From the NCBI GenBank assembly GCA_025358125.1, contig JANYKS010000100.1:1-44900 (forward strand): a stretch of DNA of 44,900 nucleotides, given 5' to 3'. The notes below the pieces were generated by a model that saw nothing but the letters and a program-made list of their open reading frames with translations, made no database searches and was not told where the DNA came from. Positions 18,826 to 27,242 of this stretch are shown one piece after another (the stretch's first letter is position 1; the number at the start of each line of letters is the position of its first letter). A program made the position numbers and the translations under genes. Source of the stretch: Actinomycetes bacterium. GTDB lineage: Bacteria > Actinomycetota > Acidimicrobiia > Acidimicrobiales > Ilumatobacteraceae.

Positions 18826-20316
18826 TCAGTGTGGGCATCGAGTCGGATCGCGTGCGCTCAGCCGGTAGAGCACTCCGCCCGGAACCGAGTGCTGGAGTGT
18901 GAGGTCGACGATCTCCACGAGATCGGGGCGACGTTCACTTGGGCTGTCACCGCCGCTCGCGACTTGGCTGAACCAGGCCAGGTACGTACCCGGCTGACAT
19001 GCGTATCTGAGGGTGTCGGCGGGGCTGAGCGGGTAGTTGCTGTTGCCGGCACGAGGCCGGGTGAACGCGAACAGCGTGGGGTCACGATGGTTCTGCCACC
19101 AGACTCGCTGCGGACTGTTTGTCAGCACATTCGCATCCGCCGGCAGCGCGTCGATGAGGTCGTGCAACTGCGACGAGAACTGCGTGCGCGACCCGGCACC
19201 GATAGCCACGATCTGTGGAGTCCGGTTCGCCATTGCGACGCCCTCGAACGCCCACCAGCTGGCGAGGCCGGCGCAGACGACCAACGCAACCGGTTTGAAG
19301 TGCAGCCGGTCGAGCGCGACGGCCGTGGTGTACACGATCGGGATCATCATCGGTGACATCACCCGGAACTCGATGTCGCTCGCGGTCACCCTGCGGGCAA
19401 CGACGGGAATGATCACCGACGTGAGCCCGAAAACGATCATCCCGATGTCGAGGACATTCGTCGGCCGCTTGACCATCGCGATGATCGCAGCGATCGCGAG
19501 CAGGACAAGTATCACGACACCACCCCGAACCTTGTGTGAGTCCGTTGCCCGATCACCGAGGATCAGCTCGCCGATCGCAATTGCCGGCGCGCGAACGAGA
19601 GCCTGCAGCGAATCGGTGGCGCCACCGGAGAACCGCGGGCCGAACGTCTCGCCGGTTTCGATCACGTTGCGCACCAACCATGTCGCGCACGTCGCCGCAG
19701 CGACACCGAGATGGATCGCAAGGAGACGCACGGCCCGCCGGCGTTCGAGCGTGAGCGACGCGATGGCGACGACAACCGCCCCGGTGATGACCAGCCCTGC
19801 TCCGGCGTACCGGGTGAGGAAGCCGAGCCCGCAGAGCAGACCGCCGATCGCCACGCGCCGCTCTGTCAACGGTTCGATCGCCAGCACCGCGAGAACGCCG
19901 ACGACGATCAGAATGTACGGGGTCTCGCTCCACACAGTCGATCCGACCCGAACCAGGCCCTGGCTGACACCGAACGACGCCGCCGCGACGACGGCGGCCC
20001 AGGGTCGAACACGTCGGTACAGCAACACGAACATCAGCCAACTCGCGCCCGCCACTGCCGACGCGCCGACGATGCGAGCCCACAGCAGGCTGCGCCCGCC
20101 GGCGGCGAGCAACAACGGCAGGATCGGTCCGAAGACCGTCAGCGGCCGGCCGCTGAAATCGGTGAGACCGTTGCCGCTGCGCACGTGTTGCGCCGTCGAC
20201 AGGTAGCTGATCGAGTCCGGTGACAGCACCGGGCCGCGGCGCGTCGCGAACAGGATGAGTGCGCCGCACAGCAATGATGTGCCGATCGCAACCGAATGAT
20301 GGTGTTTCGATTTCAA
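18826..20316 (-). CDS. multi-pass membrane protein, GT-C (PMT/ArnT-like) glycosyltransferase candidate
   Basis: This 496-residue protein has about ten hydrophobic helices and a C-terminal soluble part of roughly 120 residues. An Asp34 in the first external loop (LSPDSISYLSTAQHV) fits the catalytic Asp of GT-C glycosyltransferases that use polyprenyl-linked sugars, and the helix pattern with WARIVGASAVAG and GFLTRYAG agrees with the family 39-like group. The acceptor is unknown. The start is a TTG at 20316: a TGA closes the frame nine bases upstream and no ATG is available before the first helix. It converges on the cupredoxin gene; the 124-base gap shows nothing notable. Confidence 0.65.
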   Translation of the reverse strand: MKSKHHHSVAIGTSLLCGALILFATRRGPVLSPDSISYLSTAQHVRSGNGLTDFSGRPLTVFGPILPLLLAAGGRSLLWARIVGASAVAGASWLMFVLLYRRVRPWAAVVAAASFGVSQGLVRVGSTVWSETPYILIVVGVLAVLAIEPLTERRVAIGGLLCGLGFLTRYAGAGLVITGAVVVAIASLTLERRRAVRLLAIHLGVAAATCATWLVRNVIETGETFGPRFSGGATDSLQALVRAPAIAIGELILGDRATDSHKVRGGVVILVLLAIAAIIAMVKRPTNVLDIGMIVFGLTSVIIPVVARRVTASDIEFRVMSPMMIPIVYTTAVALDRLHFKPVALVVCAGLASWWAFEGVAMANRTPQIVAIGAGSRTQFSSQLHDLIDALPADANVLTNSPQRVWWQNHRDPTLFAFTRPRAGNSNYPLSPADTLRYACQPGTYLAWFSQVASGGDSPSERRPDLVEIVDLTLQHSVPGGVLYRLSARDPTRCPH

Positions 20317-20374
20317 CGTCGTTCATTCCGCGCCCAGAGGCGACCTGTCCGACGAATCTCCACTCGGTCGATGA

Positions 20375-21136
20375 CTACTTCTTGAGGATGATCTCCGACA
20401 GGATCCAGAGCACTGCCCACAGACCGAACGCTGTGATCAGCGCGTTCTTGTGGCTCTCGTAGGGCCACAGCAACTTGTTGGTGTTGGCCTTACCACCGAT
20501 CAGCCCGAGACAGTTCAACTCGAGCACCGCTGCGATCGCGAGCGAGATGATGACGAACGTCCACGCCTTCCCGCTCGTCGCACCGGCGAACGCACCGAGA
20601 TAGAAATGGCTCGCGCCGACCATGAAGAAGACCATGCTGACCGAGAAGATCGTGTTCTGCCGGCTTGCCAGAGCGGCGGCACGCCCCGCGCCGGGCGCAG
20701 CAGGATCGGCCTCTCCCCCGTTGACCAGGTTCGCCGCGTTCGCCAACACGACCTTCTGGTTCTTCCAGATGACCATCCACACGTTGGCCGCCATCGTGAT
20801 CCCGAGGACCATGCCGACGAGGATCGCGGCGTTGTGGCCGGGGCCGAACCCGTTCTCGCTGCCCATGAAGCCCTTCATGTAGTTCTTGGTCAGACCGAGG
20901 ATCAGCAGCCCCGTCAAGAGGGTCGCGACCGCAGACCATCGGAACCACCACAGGGCACGGCGGGCGACCTTGTCGAGCGCGATGTTGCGGGCTCTTGCCT
21001 CGTCGCCGTATGCGGCGAACGCGGGCGTCTGGACGAAGTTGAAGTAGTACAGCAAACCGATCCATGTGATGCCCGCGAGGACGTGCAGCCACCGGAATGC
21101 GAACGGACCCAAATACGCCTGCTTGAAGAGCTCCAT
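20375..21136 (-). CDS. membrane protein with urate-oxidase-N-like (PuuD-type) domain
   Basis: The 253-residue protein has about seven or eight membrane helices. Its start, RWLHVLAGITWIGLLYYFNFVQ, with the ALWWFRWSAVATLLTGLL stretch, resembles the membrane domain of PuuD-type urate oxidases (urate oxidase N-terminal domain family). Full PuuD proteins carry a C-terminal cytochrome c domain with CxxCH; none is present here, so electron transfer to a cytochrome would need another protein. Urate oxidation is therefore uncertain. Histidines in helices 1 and 4-5 could bind haem. The ATG at 21136 has AAGGGGG about nine bases upstream. No purine-degradation genes flank it. Confidence 0.6.
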   Translation of the reverse strand: MELFKQAYLGPFAFRWLHVLAGITWIGLLYYFNFVQTPAFAAYGDEARARNIALDKVARRALWWFRWSAVATLLTGLLILGLTKNYMKGFMGSENGFGPGHNAAILVGMVLGITMAANVWMVIWKNQKVVLANAANLVNGGEADPAAPGAGRAAALASRQNTIFSVSMVFFMVGASHFYLGAFAGATSGKAWTFVIISLAIAAVLELNCLGLIGGKANTNKLLWPYESHKNALITAFGLWAVLWILSEIILKK

Positions 21137-21222
21137 CGGAGCCACCCCCTTCTTTCGTGGAACAACCTGAACGGAACGTAGCACTGCGTACCCCGGTGCA
21201 CGCGGAATTCTGCGCGGCGGTG

Positions 21223-21530
21223 CTACCCGAGCGGGTCGAATCCGGACCGACCACCGTCGCTGACGTGCCCCGTCCATTGCTGCCCGTCCCACAGCCGGTA
21301 CTGATGGCGACCGACGGGGTCCGACAGCCATCGGCTGCCCGGATGCGGCGGCGGGATGCCGTGGACCTTGGCGCTGCTGCCCATCACGATCACCGCGATC
21401 AGGCCGCCGAAGCTGAAGACGAACCCAGGAATCCGACCCACGGCGGGTGCCCCTTGCCAACCGCGATCAGCGCGCAGACGACGCCGAGCAGCACCTCCGA
21501 GCCGAGATATATTCCGAGACCAGCGCCCAT
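21223..21530 (-). pseudogene. small DUF2510 membrane protein, probably interrupted by a -1 frameshift
   Basis: Two overlapping frames on the minus strand look like halves of one protein. The upstream frame (21399-21530, ATG) codes 43 residues with a membrane helix, GIYLGSEVLLGVVCALIAVG, then loses sense. The downstream frame (21223-21441, GTG start) continues with a second helix, FSFGGLIAVIVMGSSA, and ends in a DUF2510 domain (LSDPVGRHQYRLWDGQQWTG). A -1 shift near 21415-21441 would join them into a normal two-helix DUF2510 protein. I see no slippery heptamer, so a mutation or sequencing error is more likely than programmed shifting. Two separate short genes are a less likely alternative. Confidence 0.55.
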
Positions 21531-21537
21531 CGACGGC

Positions 21538-21687
21538 TCAGACCGGGACGATCGTGGACAGGGTCTCGTTGATCAGTGCGAGCGCGCCCGCCGACCGATA
21601 CGGGCCGGGCGATTTCATGTGCCGCGGAATCCTCACGTCGGCCGACAATCGCCCAAAGGCCTCCAAGCGGGGCGGCTCGAGGGACAT
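21538..21687 (-). CDS. possible 49-residue protein
   Basis: A 49-residue frame from ATG 21687 to TGA 21538 has no recognised domain. It is supported by a TACGGT -10 hexamer six bases before the ATG, the same arrangement as other genes here, and by its stop lying seven bases before the ATG of the DUF2510 frame. The composition is plausible but gives no function. It diverges from ettA. Confidence 0.4.
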   Translation of the reverse strand: MSLEPPRLEAFGRLSADVRIPRHMKSPGPYRSAGALALINETLSTIVPV

Positions 21688-21693
21688 CACCGA

Positions 21694-21699
21694 ACCGTA
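21694..21699 (-). promoter_or_regulatory. -10 element ahead of the 49-residue frame
   Basis: TACGGT on the minus strand ends six bases before the ATG at 21687. It is the main support for that small gene. Confidence 0.4.
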
Positions 21700-21735
21700 G
21701 CCGGTCGACGCCCTCGGGCGCGGGACGCGCAGCGG

Positions 21736-21741
21736 TAGCCT
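21736..21741 (+). promoter_or_regulatory. -10 element for ettA
   Basis: TAGCCT ends ten bases before the ATG at 21752, giving at most a few untranslated bases. No Shine-Dalgarno is seen. Confidence 0.4.
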
Positions 21742-21751
21742 GTGCGTCGCC

Positions 21752-23428
21752 ATGGCCCACGAATTCATATACACCTGCTACAAACTTGCCCGCCACTATC
21801 CGCCCGATCGGACGGTTCTCGAAAACATCTCGCTGTCGTTCTACCCCGGCGCGAAGATCGGCGTGCTCGGCGCAAACGGGGCCGGAAAATCAAGCCTGCT
21901 GCGGATCATGGCCGGCCTTGACGACGGCTTCAGCGGCGAGGCTCGGCTCACCCCCGGGTTCAGTGTCGGCTATCTCGCCCAGGAGCCTCAGCTCGATCCC
22001 GGCAAGGACGTGCTCGGCAATGTCATGGACGGTGTCGCCGAGGTCAAGAACGTGCTCGATCGCTACAACGAGGTCATGGCGATGTGGGCCGATCCCGACG
22101 CCGACTACGACAAGATCGGCGCGCTGCAGGCCGAACTCGAGGACAGGATCGCAGCGACCGACGCATGGAGCCTCGAGCGCAACGTCGAGATCGCGATGGA
22201 CGCCCTGCGCTGTCCGCCAAACGATGCCGACGTCACCAAACTCAGTGGCGGCGAGCGCCGCCGCGTCGCGCTATGCCGTTTGTTGCTGAGCCACCCCGAT
22301 CTGCTGCTGCTCGACGAGCCGACGAACCACCTCGACGCCGAGAGCGTGGAGTGGCTCGAGCGATTCCTGAAGGACTACAGCGGAACCGTCGTCGCGATCA
22401 CTCACGACCGCTACTTCCTCGACAACGTCGCGAAGTGGATCCTCGAACTCGATCGGGGCCGCGGCATCCCGTTCGAGGGCAACTACTCGAGCTGGCTCGA
22501 GCAGAAGCACGAGCGGATCACTCGCGAGGAGAAGGGCAACGAGAACCGTCGTCGCGCGCTCGAACGCGAACTCGAATGGGTGCGAATGTCGCCAAAGGCT
22601 CGTCAGTCAAAGGGCAAGGCGCGCCTATCCGCCTATGAAAAGCTCCGGTCAGAGGCCGAGACAGCCGATCGCGGGCCGGACCGGTTGGAGATTGCGATCC
22701 CGCCGGGCCAACGCCTCGGCGACACTGTGATCGAGGTCACCAACCTCGCCAAGGCCTTCGGCGATCATCTCCTGATCGAGGATCTGTCGTTCTCGCTGCC
22801 AAAGGCCGGCATCGTCGGCATCATCGGGCCGAACGGCGCCGGCAAGACAACTTTGTTCAAGATGCTCACCGGCCAGGAGCCTTCCGACAGGGGCTCGGTG
22901 ACGATCGGGGACACCGTCCAGATGGCATACGTCGACCAAAGCCGCGACAGCCTCGACGACGACGCCACGGTCTACGAGGAGATCACGGGCGGCATCGAGC
23001 AGATGAGGGTCGGCAATCGTGAGGTCAACGGCCGCGCCTACGTCGCCAGCTTCAACTTCAAGGGCAGTGATCAACAAAAGCGGGTCGGCGACCTGTCGGG
23101 TGGCGAGCGCAACCGGCTGCATCTCGCAAAGCTGTTGAAGACCGGCGGCAACGTATTGCTGCTCGACGAGCCGACAAACGACTTGGATGTCGACACGCTC
23201 CGAGCGTTAGAGAATTCGCTGGAGTCGTTTCCCGGCTGCGCCGTCGTCATCAGCCATGATCGCTGGTTCCTCGACCGCATCGCGACCCACGTACTCGCGT
23301 TCGAGGGAGACAGCCAGGTGCGTTGGTTCGAAGGCAACTTCAGCGAGTACGAGGCGTGGCGACACAAAGAACTCGGCTCGGCCGCCGATCAGCCGCACCG
23401 GATCAAGTACAAGCCACTCGCCCGCTGA
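21752..23428 (+). CDS. ettA: ABC-F translation factor, energy-dependent translational throttle EttA
   Basis: This 558-residue protein has two ABC ATPase domains and no membrane segment. Walker A motifs are GANGAGKSS (residues 40-48) and GPNGAGKTT in the second half; signature motifs LSGGERRR and LSGGERNR and Walker B LLLLDEPTNHLD / LLLLDEPTNDLD are intact. An arm insertion in domain 1 and the linker rich in charged residues (REEKGNENRRRALERELEW, SPKARQSKGKARL) identify EttA, which binds the ribosomal E site and gates the first elongation step by the ATP/ADP ratio. Length matches EttA (about 555). Confidence 0.93.
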   Translation: MAHEFIYTCYKLARHYPPDRTVLENISLSFYPGAKIGVLGANGAGKSSLLRIMAGLDDGFSGEARLTPGFSVGYLAQEPQLDPGKDVLGNVMDGVAEVKNVLDRYNEVMAMWADPDADYDKIGALQAELEDRIAATDAWSLERNVEIAMDALRCPPNDADVTKLSGGERRRVALCRLLLSHPDLLLLDEPTNHLDAESVEWLERFLKDYSGTVVAITHDRYFLDNVAKWILELDRGRGIPFEGNYSSWLEQKHERITREEKGNENRRRALERELEWVRMSPKARQSKGKARLSAYEKLRSEAETADRGPDRLEIAIPPGQRLGDTVIEVTNLAKAFGDHLLIEDLSFSLPKAGIVGIIGPNGAGKTTLFKMLTGQEPSDRGSVTIGDTVQMAYVDQSRDSLDDDATVYEEITGGIEQMRVGNREVNGRAYVASFNFKGSDQQKRVGDLSGGERNRLHLAKLLKTGGNVLLLDEPTNDLDVDTLRALENSLESFPGCAVVISHDRWFLDRIATHVLAFEGDSQVRWFEGNFSEYEAWRHKELGSAADQPHRIKYKPLAR

Positions 23429-23436
23429 CGCTCGCC

Positions 23437-23452
23437 GGCAGGCTCCTCTGCC
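23437..23452. terminator. short hairpin between convergent ettA and lipoprotein genes
   Basis: GGCAG-GCTCCT-CTGCC forms a five-pair stem in the 26-base gap between two stop codons. It is weak and has no T-tract. Confidence 0.25.
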
Positions 23453-23454
23453 TC

Positions 23455-24339
23455 TCAGCAGTCGCCTGAGGCCTTCACGAATCGATCGCCGGCGAACATC
23501 CCCGACACTGTCACGACCGACGGGTCGGGGGTCGCCGGGTCGAAACCTCCCGCGGCATTTGGGACCTTGAAGTTGGCGCCCTGGACGAAGAGGTGCGTAC
23601 TGTCGCTGGTCGAACCCCTACCAGCGGTGGCGCTGGCGCAGCCACCGGGCTGCACCGACATCGCGGAACCAAAGGCGGCCCAACGGCTGCCGAGCGTGAT
23701 GCCATCGGCGTTGTGCAGCTTGACGGTCGGCGGCGCCGCGGCGCCGGCGATGTACTCCCAACCAACGAACGCCAGCGACGCCGCGGCATCACCACCGAGG
23801 TACACGCACAGCTCACTCCAGCAGACCTTCTGCGCAATCGGACGAGTGAACGAGAGCTGAGCATCTGGCGTCGCGTAGACCGCGCCGTTGGCGACCGGGA
23901 AATCCTGCGGCGTGCTCGATGTCGGAGCACCGAGTTTGGTCGATATCAACGAGAGCATGTCGAGCGGGCGAGTGCCGAAATCGAATCGTCCGAAACCGCC
24001 GACCCGGATCTGTAACGGGTCGACGGGGGCTGCCACCGTCGTGCTCGTCTCCGGCGCCGCCGCGGTCGCGGTAGGGGCGACTGTCGTCGCCACCGCTGTC
24101 GTCGCCACCACCGTCGGAGCCACCACGGCCGTAGCAGCCGTCGTGGTCGATGTTTGGGCAACTGTCGTCGCGACAACGGTTGTCGATGTGGCTTCGGACG
24201 TAGAACCGGACACCGTCGTGACGACCGAGACCGCAGGCGGTCCGCTGTCCAAATTGGTCCGGTCAGCACAGCTCGACAGCACCAGTACGACACAGCCGCC
24301 GATGGCTGCGCGCAGCGGCGTTCTTCCACGACGAGTCAT
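23455..24339 (-). CDS. secreted lipoprotein with Thr/Val-rich stalk, paralog of 3340-4107
   Basis: The 294-residue protein has a lipoprotein signal peptide (lipobox VLSSC, Cys24), then a stalk of about 85 residues rich in Thr, Val and Ala. A globular domain of about 180 residues follows with four or more cysteines. The domain shows the same order of motifs as the lipoprotein at 3340-4107: GGFGRFDFG, LISTKLGAPT, a W..L.VYLGGD stretch and DGITLGS. The function is unknown; an envelope-exposed binding protein is inferred. The ATG at 24339 is preceded by TACATT at seven bases, typical of a leaderless mRNA, which fixes the start against upstream codons. Confidence 0.75.
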   Translation of the reverse strand: MTRRGRTPLRAAIGGCVVLVLSSCADRTNLDSGPPAVSVVTTVSGSTSEATSTTVVATTVAQTSTTTAATAVVAPTVVATTAVATTVAPTATAAAPETSTTVAAPVDPLQIRVGGFGRFDFGTRPLDMLSLISTKLGAPTSSTPQDFPVANGAVYATPDAQLSFTRPIAQKVCWSELCVYLGGDAAASLAFVGWEYIAGAAAPPTVKLHNADGITLGSRWAAFGSAMSVQPGGCASATAGRGSTSDSTHLFVQGANFKVPNAAGGFDPATPDPSVVTVSGMFAGDRFVKASGDC

Positions 24340-24346
24340 GGGGGCG

Positions 24347-24352
24347 AATGTA
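24347..24352 (-). promoter_or_regulatory. -10 element for leaderless lipoprotein mRNA
   Basis: TACATT on the minus strand ends seven bases before the ATG at 24339. It lies in the 131-base divergent region shared with the small membrane protein gene; nothing else is recognised there. Confidence 0.5.
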
Positions 24353-24470
24353 ACCTGAAACGCGCCCGCAGTCCGTGCGGATCGCAACCGAAATCCGAGC
24401 ACACCCGGCCGACATGGGTTTTGACCCCTCGGAATGCCCGACCGGAGAAAGTGGCTGCGAGACTGGCGCA

Positions 24471-24773
24471 ATGTCGTTGCGGGTACTGAGAACCATCTGT
24501 GCGGCGGTCTTCGTCGGCGGCATCGCCGGACTCATCATCGCCAGTGTGTTCGACAACAACGGCGCGGTGCTCACGGTCGGATTGATCACGGTCGTGGCCG
24601 CGGTGTCGCTGCTCGCCGCGTCCGCCGTCGTTCGACGCGAGCCGATCGACGCGTTCGAGGAGGCCGACGCCGAACGGCTGGAGTTGGCGATGCAGCGCCT
24701 CGTCGATGCCGGGGCACCCGAGTCCGAGGTCCGCGACCTGGTGCGCGACGCAGTGCGTCTCGGGCGCCGCTGA
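24471..24773 (+). CDS. small two-helix membrane protein
   Basis: The 100-residue protein has two membrane helices (about residues 5-26 and 32-52) and an acidic, helical cytoplasmic tail (EEADAERLELAMQRLVDAG). I do not recognise a family. Its TGA overlaps the ATG of the CysQ-like gene (TGATG), so the two are translationally coupled and it may regulate or anchor that enzyme, as inference. No clear Shine-Dalgarno is visible before the ATG at 24471. Confidence 0.65.
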   Translation: MSLRVLRTICAAVFVGGIAGLIIASVFDNNGAVLTVGLITVVAAVSLLAASAVVRREPIDAFEEADAERLELAMQRLVDAGAPESEVRDLVRDAVRLGRR

Positions 24774-25570
24774 TGAGCGTCACCGCGGGGGTCGAGACCG
24801 ACGCGCAGCTCGCGTCTCGGCTCGCTGTCGAGGCCGGCCTGCTGCTCCTCGAGCTGCGTTCGACGATGTTCTCCGACGGCGCCCCGCCGTGGCAGGTGAT
24901 GGACAACGGCGACCTTGCGGCCCACCGGTTCTTGATCGAGCAGCTCGATGCTCTTCGCCCGGATGACGCTGTGCTGTCCGAGGAGGGCGCCGACGATCTA
25001 CGCCGACTGAGCACGGAACGGGTGTGGATCGTCGACCCGCTCGACGGAACGAAGGAGTACGGCGAGCGCGGCCGCCACGACTGGGCCGTCCACGTCGCGC
25101 TGTGTCAGGCCGGCGCGCTCACGGCGGCAGCCGTCAGCCTGCCGGCGATGGACATGGTCTTTTGCACCGACCCGGCGCCCGAACTGCCGGAGCGTCGATT
25201 CGACAAGCCGCGCCTCATCACGAGCCGCAATCGAGCGCCGCACGCGGCCGTCATCGTGGCCCAAGCACTCGGTTGCGAAGCGGTCCGGCTCGGCTCCGCC
25301 GGAGCGAAGGCGATGGCTGTCGTCCTCGCCGAAGCCGACATCTACATCCACGATGGTGGCATGTATCAGTGGGACTCGGCAGCCCCGTCCGCCGTCGCCG
25401 AAGCAGCCGGGCTGCACGTGAGTCGGATCGACGGATCGCCCCTGATCTACAACGATCGCGACGCGTGGCTTCCCGATTTCATGGTGTGCCGGCAAGAACT
25501 GGCCGAGCCGGTGCTCGACGCACTGTGGGGCGATCGCTGGCGCGCTCGCCGCGATCAGGGTTGGCGCTGA
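24773..25570 (+). CDS. cysQ: 3'(2'),5'-bisphosphate nucleotidase / inositol monophosphatase family (CysQ-like)
   Basis: The 265-residue protein belongs to the lithium-sensitive Mg-dependent phosphatase family. The metal site is visible in LSEEGADD (Glu) and VWIVDPLDGTKEYGERG (DPLDGT), and a distal Asp lies in GGMYQWDSAAP. The DPLDGTKEY form and length are those of CysQ, which removes the 3'-phosphate of PAP made in sulfate assimilation; inositol phosphatase activity cannot be excluded. The ATG at 24773 overlaps the stop of the preceding small membrane gene. Confidence 0.8.
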   Translation: MSVTAGVETDAQLASRLAVEAGLLLLELRSTMFSDGAPPWQVMDNGDLAAHRFLIEQLDALRPDDAVLSEEGADDLRRLSTERVWIVDPLDGTKEYGERGRHDWAVHVALCQAGALTAAAVSLPAMDMVFCTDPAPELPERRFDKPRLITSRNRAPHAAVIVAQALGCEAVRLGSAGAKAMAVVLAEADIYIHDGGMYQWDSAAPSAVAEAAGLHVSRIDGSPLIYNDRDAWLPDFMVCRQELAEPVLDALWGDRWRARRDQGWR

Positions 25571-25628
25571 CCGTTGAGCTGAAGGCAACGTGGTTCGGGC
25601 TGTGCTGCATTCTTGACGGCATTCGCAT

Positions 25629-25683
25629 ACGATCGCGATCCAGGTCCGGCTGTGAGGGGAAACTGAATGACGATCGCGATCCA
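25629..25683. repeat. 14-bp direct repeat flanking the start of the His-rich protein gene
   Basis: ACGATCGCGATCCA occurs at 25629-25642 and 25670-25683, 41 bases apart, once in the leader and once across the second codons of the gene. The core GATCGCGATC is palindromic. It could be a pair of operator sites or chance in GC-rich DNA. Confidence 0.35.
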
Positions 25684-27061
25684 ACCAGGAGACGGCGCCA
25701 TCTCGAATCCCACGACGAGGGCCACCCCCACACTTGTGCGTAGTCTGCCCGGCATCGCGGTGGCGGCCGTCACATCCATCGGCGCCGGCGTCGTTCATGC
25801 CGGCGCAATCGGCATCCACGCCGAGCACGCCGGTCTCGCCAGGCTGTTCATCATCCTCGCCGTTTTCCAGATCGGGTGGGGCCTGATCGCGCTCGTGCAT
25901 CCGAGCCGTTGGCTGGCAGCGATCGGTGTCGCCGGCAACCTGGCTGCCGTCGGCGCGTGGCTCACCACGCGGCTCGTCGGCATCTCGTTCATCGGCGGAC
26001 TCGAAACCCGCGAGGCCGCCCAGTTCAGCGACACGGCGTGCGCACTCCTCGGGCTTGGCGCAGCGGGCATCGCACTCGCTGCCGCGCTCATCGGTTGGCG
26101 CTCGGCGCCTGGCCATCGGCTGTTGTTCCCTGGCCTCGCCGTTGCAGTCTTGACGATCCCGGCCCTCGTGACCGGCTCGACCCATCTCCACAGTCACGCA
26201 ACGAGCACGGCCGGCGGCGAGTCGGCGGCGCACGACCACAACGCCGAAGGCGCCCGGGGCGGCGCCAGCGCGGCCACGATCGGAAGCGAAGCTTCGACCG
26301 CCGGGGCCGGCGCGGCGATCGGCAACGAATCGACATCCCATGTCCACAACGCCGACAGAGCGGCAACGGTGACTGCCGGAGCGGCCATTACGCCGGTCGT
26401 CGACAAGTCGCAGGCGCACGTCCACACGGCCGCCGCGGTTCCGACGGTCCCGTACGATCCCACGCTGCCGATCGACCTCGGCGGCGTCGCCGGCGTCACC
26501 CCCCAAGAGCAGGCCCGAGCCGAGAATCTCGTTGCGATCACGCTCATCCGGCTCCCCCAGTGGAGCGACCCGGCGACCGCCGTGGCAGCTGGGTTCCAGT
26601 CGATCGGCGATGCCGCCACCGGCTTCGAGCACTACATCCAATGGAGCTGGATCAACGACAGCGACTACCTCGACCCCGATCACCCCGAGAGCCTCGTGTA
26701 CATCCCGCAACCAGACGGCACCAAGAAGCTCGTGTCGGCGATGTTCATGCTCCCCGACACGATGACGCTCGATCAGGTGCCAGACATCGGGGGCGCACTC
26801 ACCCAGTGGCACATCCACGACAACCTGTGCTTCACGCGGGATCTCGTCGCGCCCAAGGTGGCCGGCATCGTCGACAGCTCGGGTGGATGCCCGGCGTCGT
26901 TGCAAAAGTTCCGGCCGGCGCCGATGATCCACGTATGGATCACGCCGAACAAGTGCGGCCCGTTCGCAGCGCTCGAGGGTGTCGGCGCCGGACAGGTCCA
27001 AGCCGGCCAAGTACGCGCGTGTGACGACGTGCACGGCGCTGGCGCAGGTCTCGGCGGCTGA
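25667..27061 (+). CDS. membrane protein with His-rich loop and conserved His/Cys C-terminal domain
   Basis: The 464-residue protein has five hydrophobic helices (about 27-50, 57-77, 83-102, 123-143, 152-169). A loop of about 90 residues with three His clusters follows: HLHSH (173-177), HDHN (189-192), HVHN/HVHT (225-253). The C-terminal domain (about 280-460) has TQWHIHDNLC (H382, H384, C388), IHVW (H422), NKCGPFAALEG (C430) and a final CDDVHG. The His/Cys pattern suggests metal binding or transfer across the membrane, but no characterised family is recognised. GAGGGG lies about six bases before the ATG at 25667. It is likely the same kind of protein found as hypotheticals in other actinobacteria. 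Confidence 0.7.
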   Translation: MTIAIQPGDGAISNPTTRATPTLVRSLPGIAVAAVTSIGAGVVHAGAIGIHAEHAGLARLFIILAVFQIGWGLIALVHPSRWLAAIGVAGNLAAVGAWLTTRLVGISFIGGLETREAAQFSDTACALLGLGAAGIALAAALIGWRSAPGHRLLFPGLAVAVLTIPALVTGSTHLHSHATSTAGGESAAHDHNAEGARGGASAATIGSEASTAGAGAAIGNESTSHVHNADRAATVTAGAAITPVVDKSQAHVHTAAAVPTVPYDPTLPIDLGGVAGVTPQEQARAENLVAITLIRLPQWSDPATAVAAGFQSIGDAATGFEHYIQWSWINDSDYLDPDHPESLVYIPQPDGTKKLVSAMFMLPDTMTLDQVPDIGGALTQWHIHDNLCFTRDLVAPKVAGIVDSSGGCPASLQKFRPAPMIHVWITPNKCGPFAALEGVGAGQVQAGQVRACDDVHGAGAGLGG

Positions 27062-27122
27062 CGATGCTGGGTTGCCCGACGTCGAGGTCGCCGGGTTCGT
27101 CGGTGTCGACAATCCCCCTGCG

Positions 27123-27139
27123 CCCGGCCCTGGGCCGGG
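27123..27139 (+). terminator. GC-rich hairpin downstream of the His-rich protein gene
   Basis: CCCGGCC-CTG-GGCCGGG is a perfect seven-pair stem with a three-base loop, 62 bases after the stop codon. It lacks a T-tract. The rest of the 181-base gap before the UbiB-like gene shows no feature. Confidence 0.35.
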
Positions 27140-27242
27140 TCGTGCGCCAGGTGTGACGAGGGGCACTGCTTGTGCCACCGCCAAGTCCGGCGGGTGCGCG
27201 CCGACATGGTCCGGTTGCGGCCAGACTGGCAATGTGGGAACA

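Noticed and set aside
21399..21441. Programmed -1 frameshifting in the DUF2510 gene
   Set aside because: No X-XXY-YYZ slippery heptamer or obvious downstream stem; an indel is simpler.
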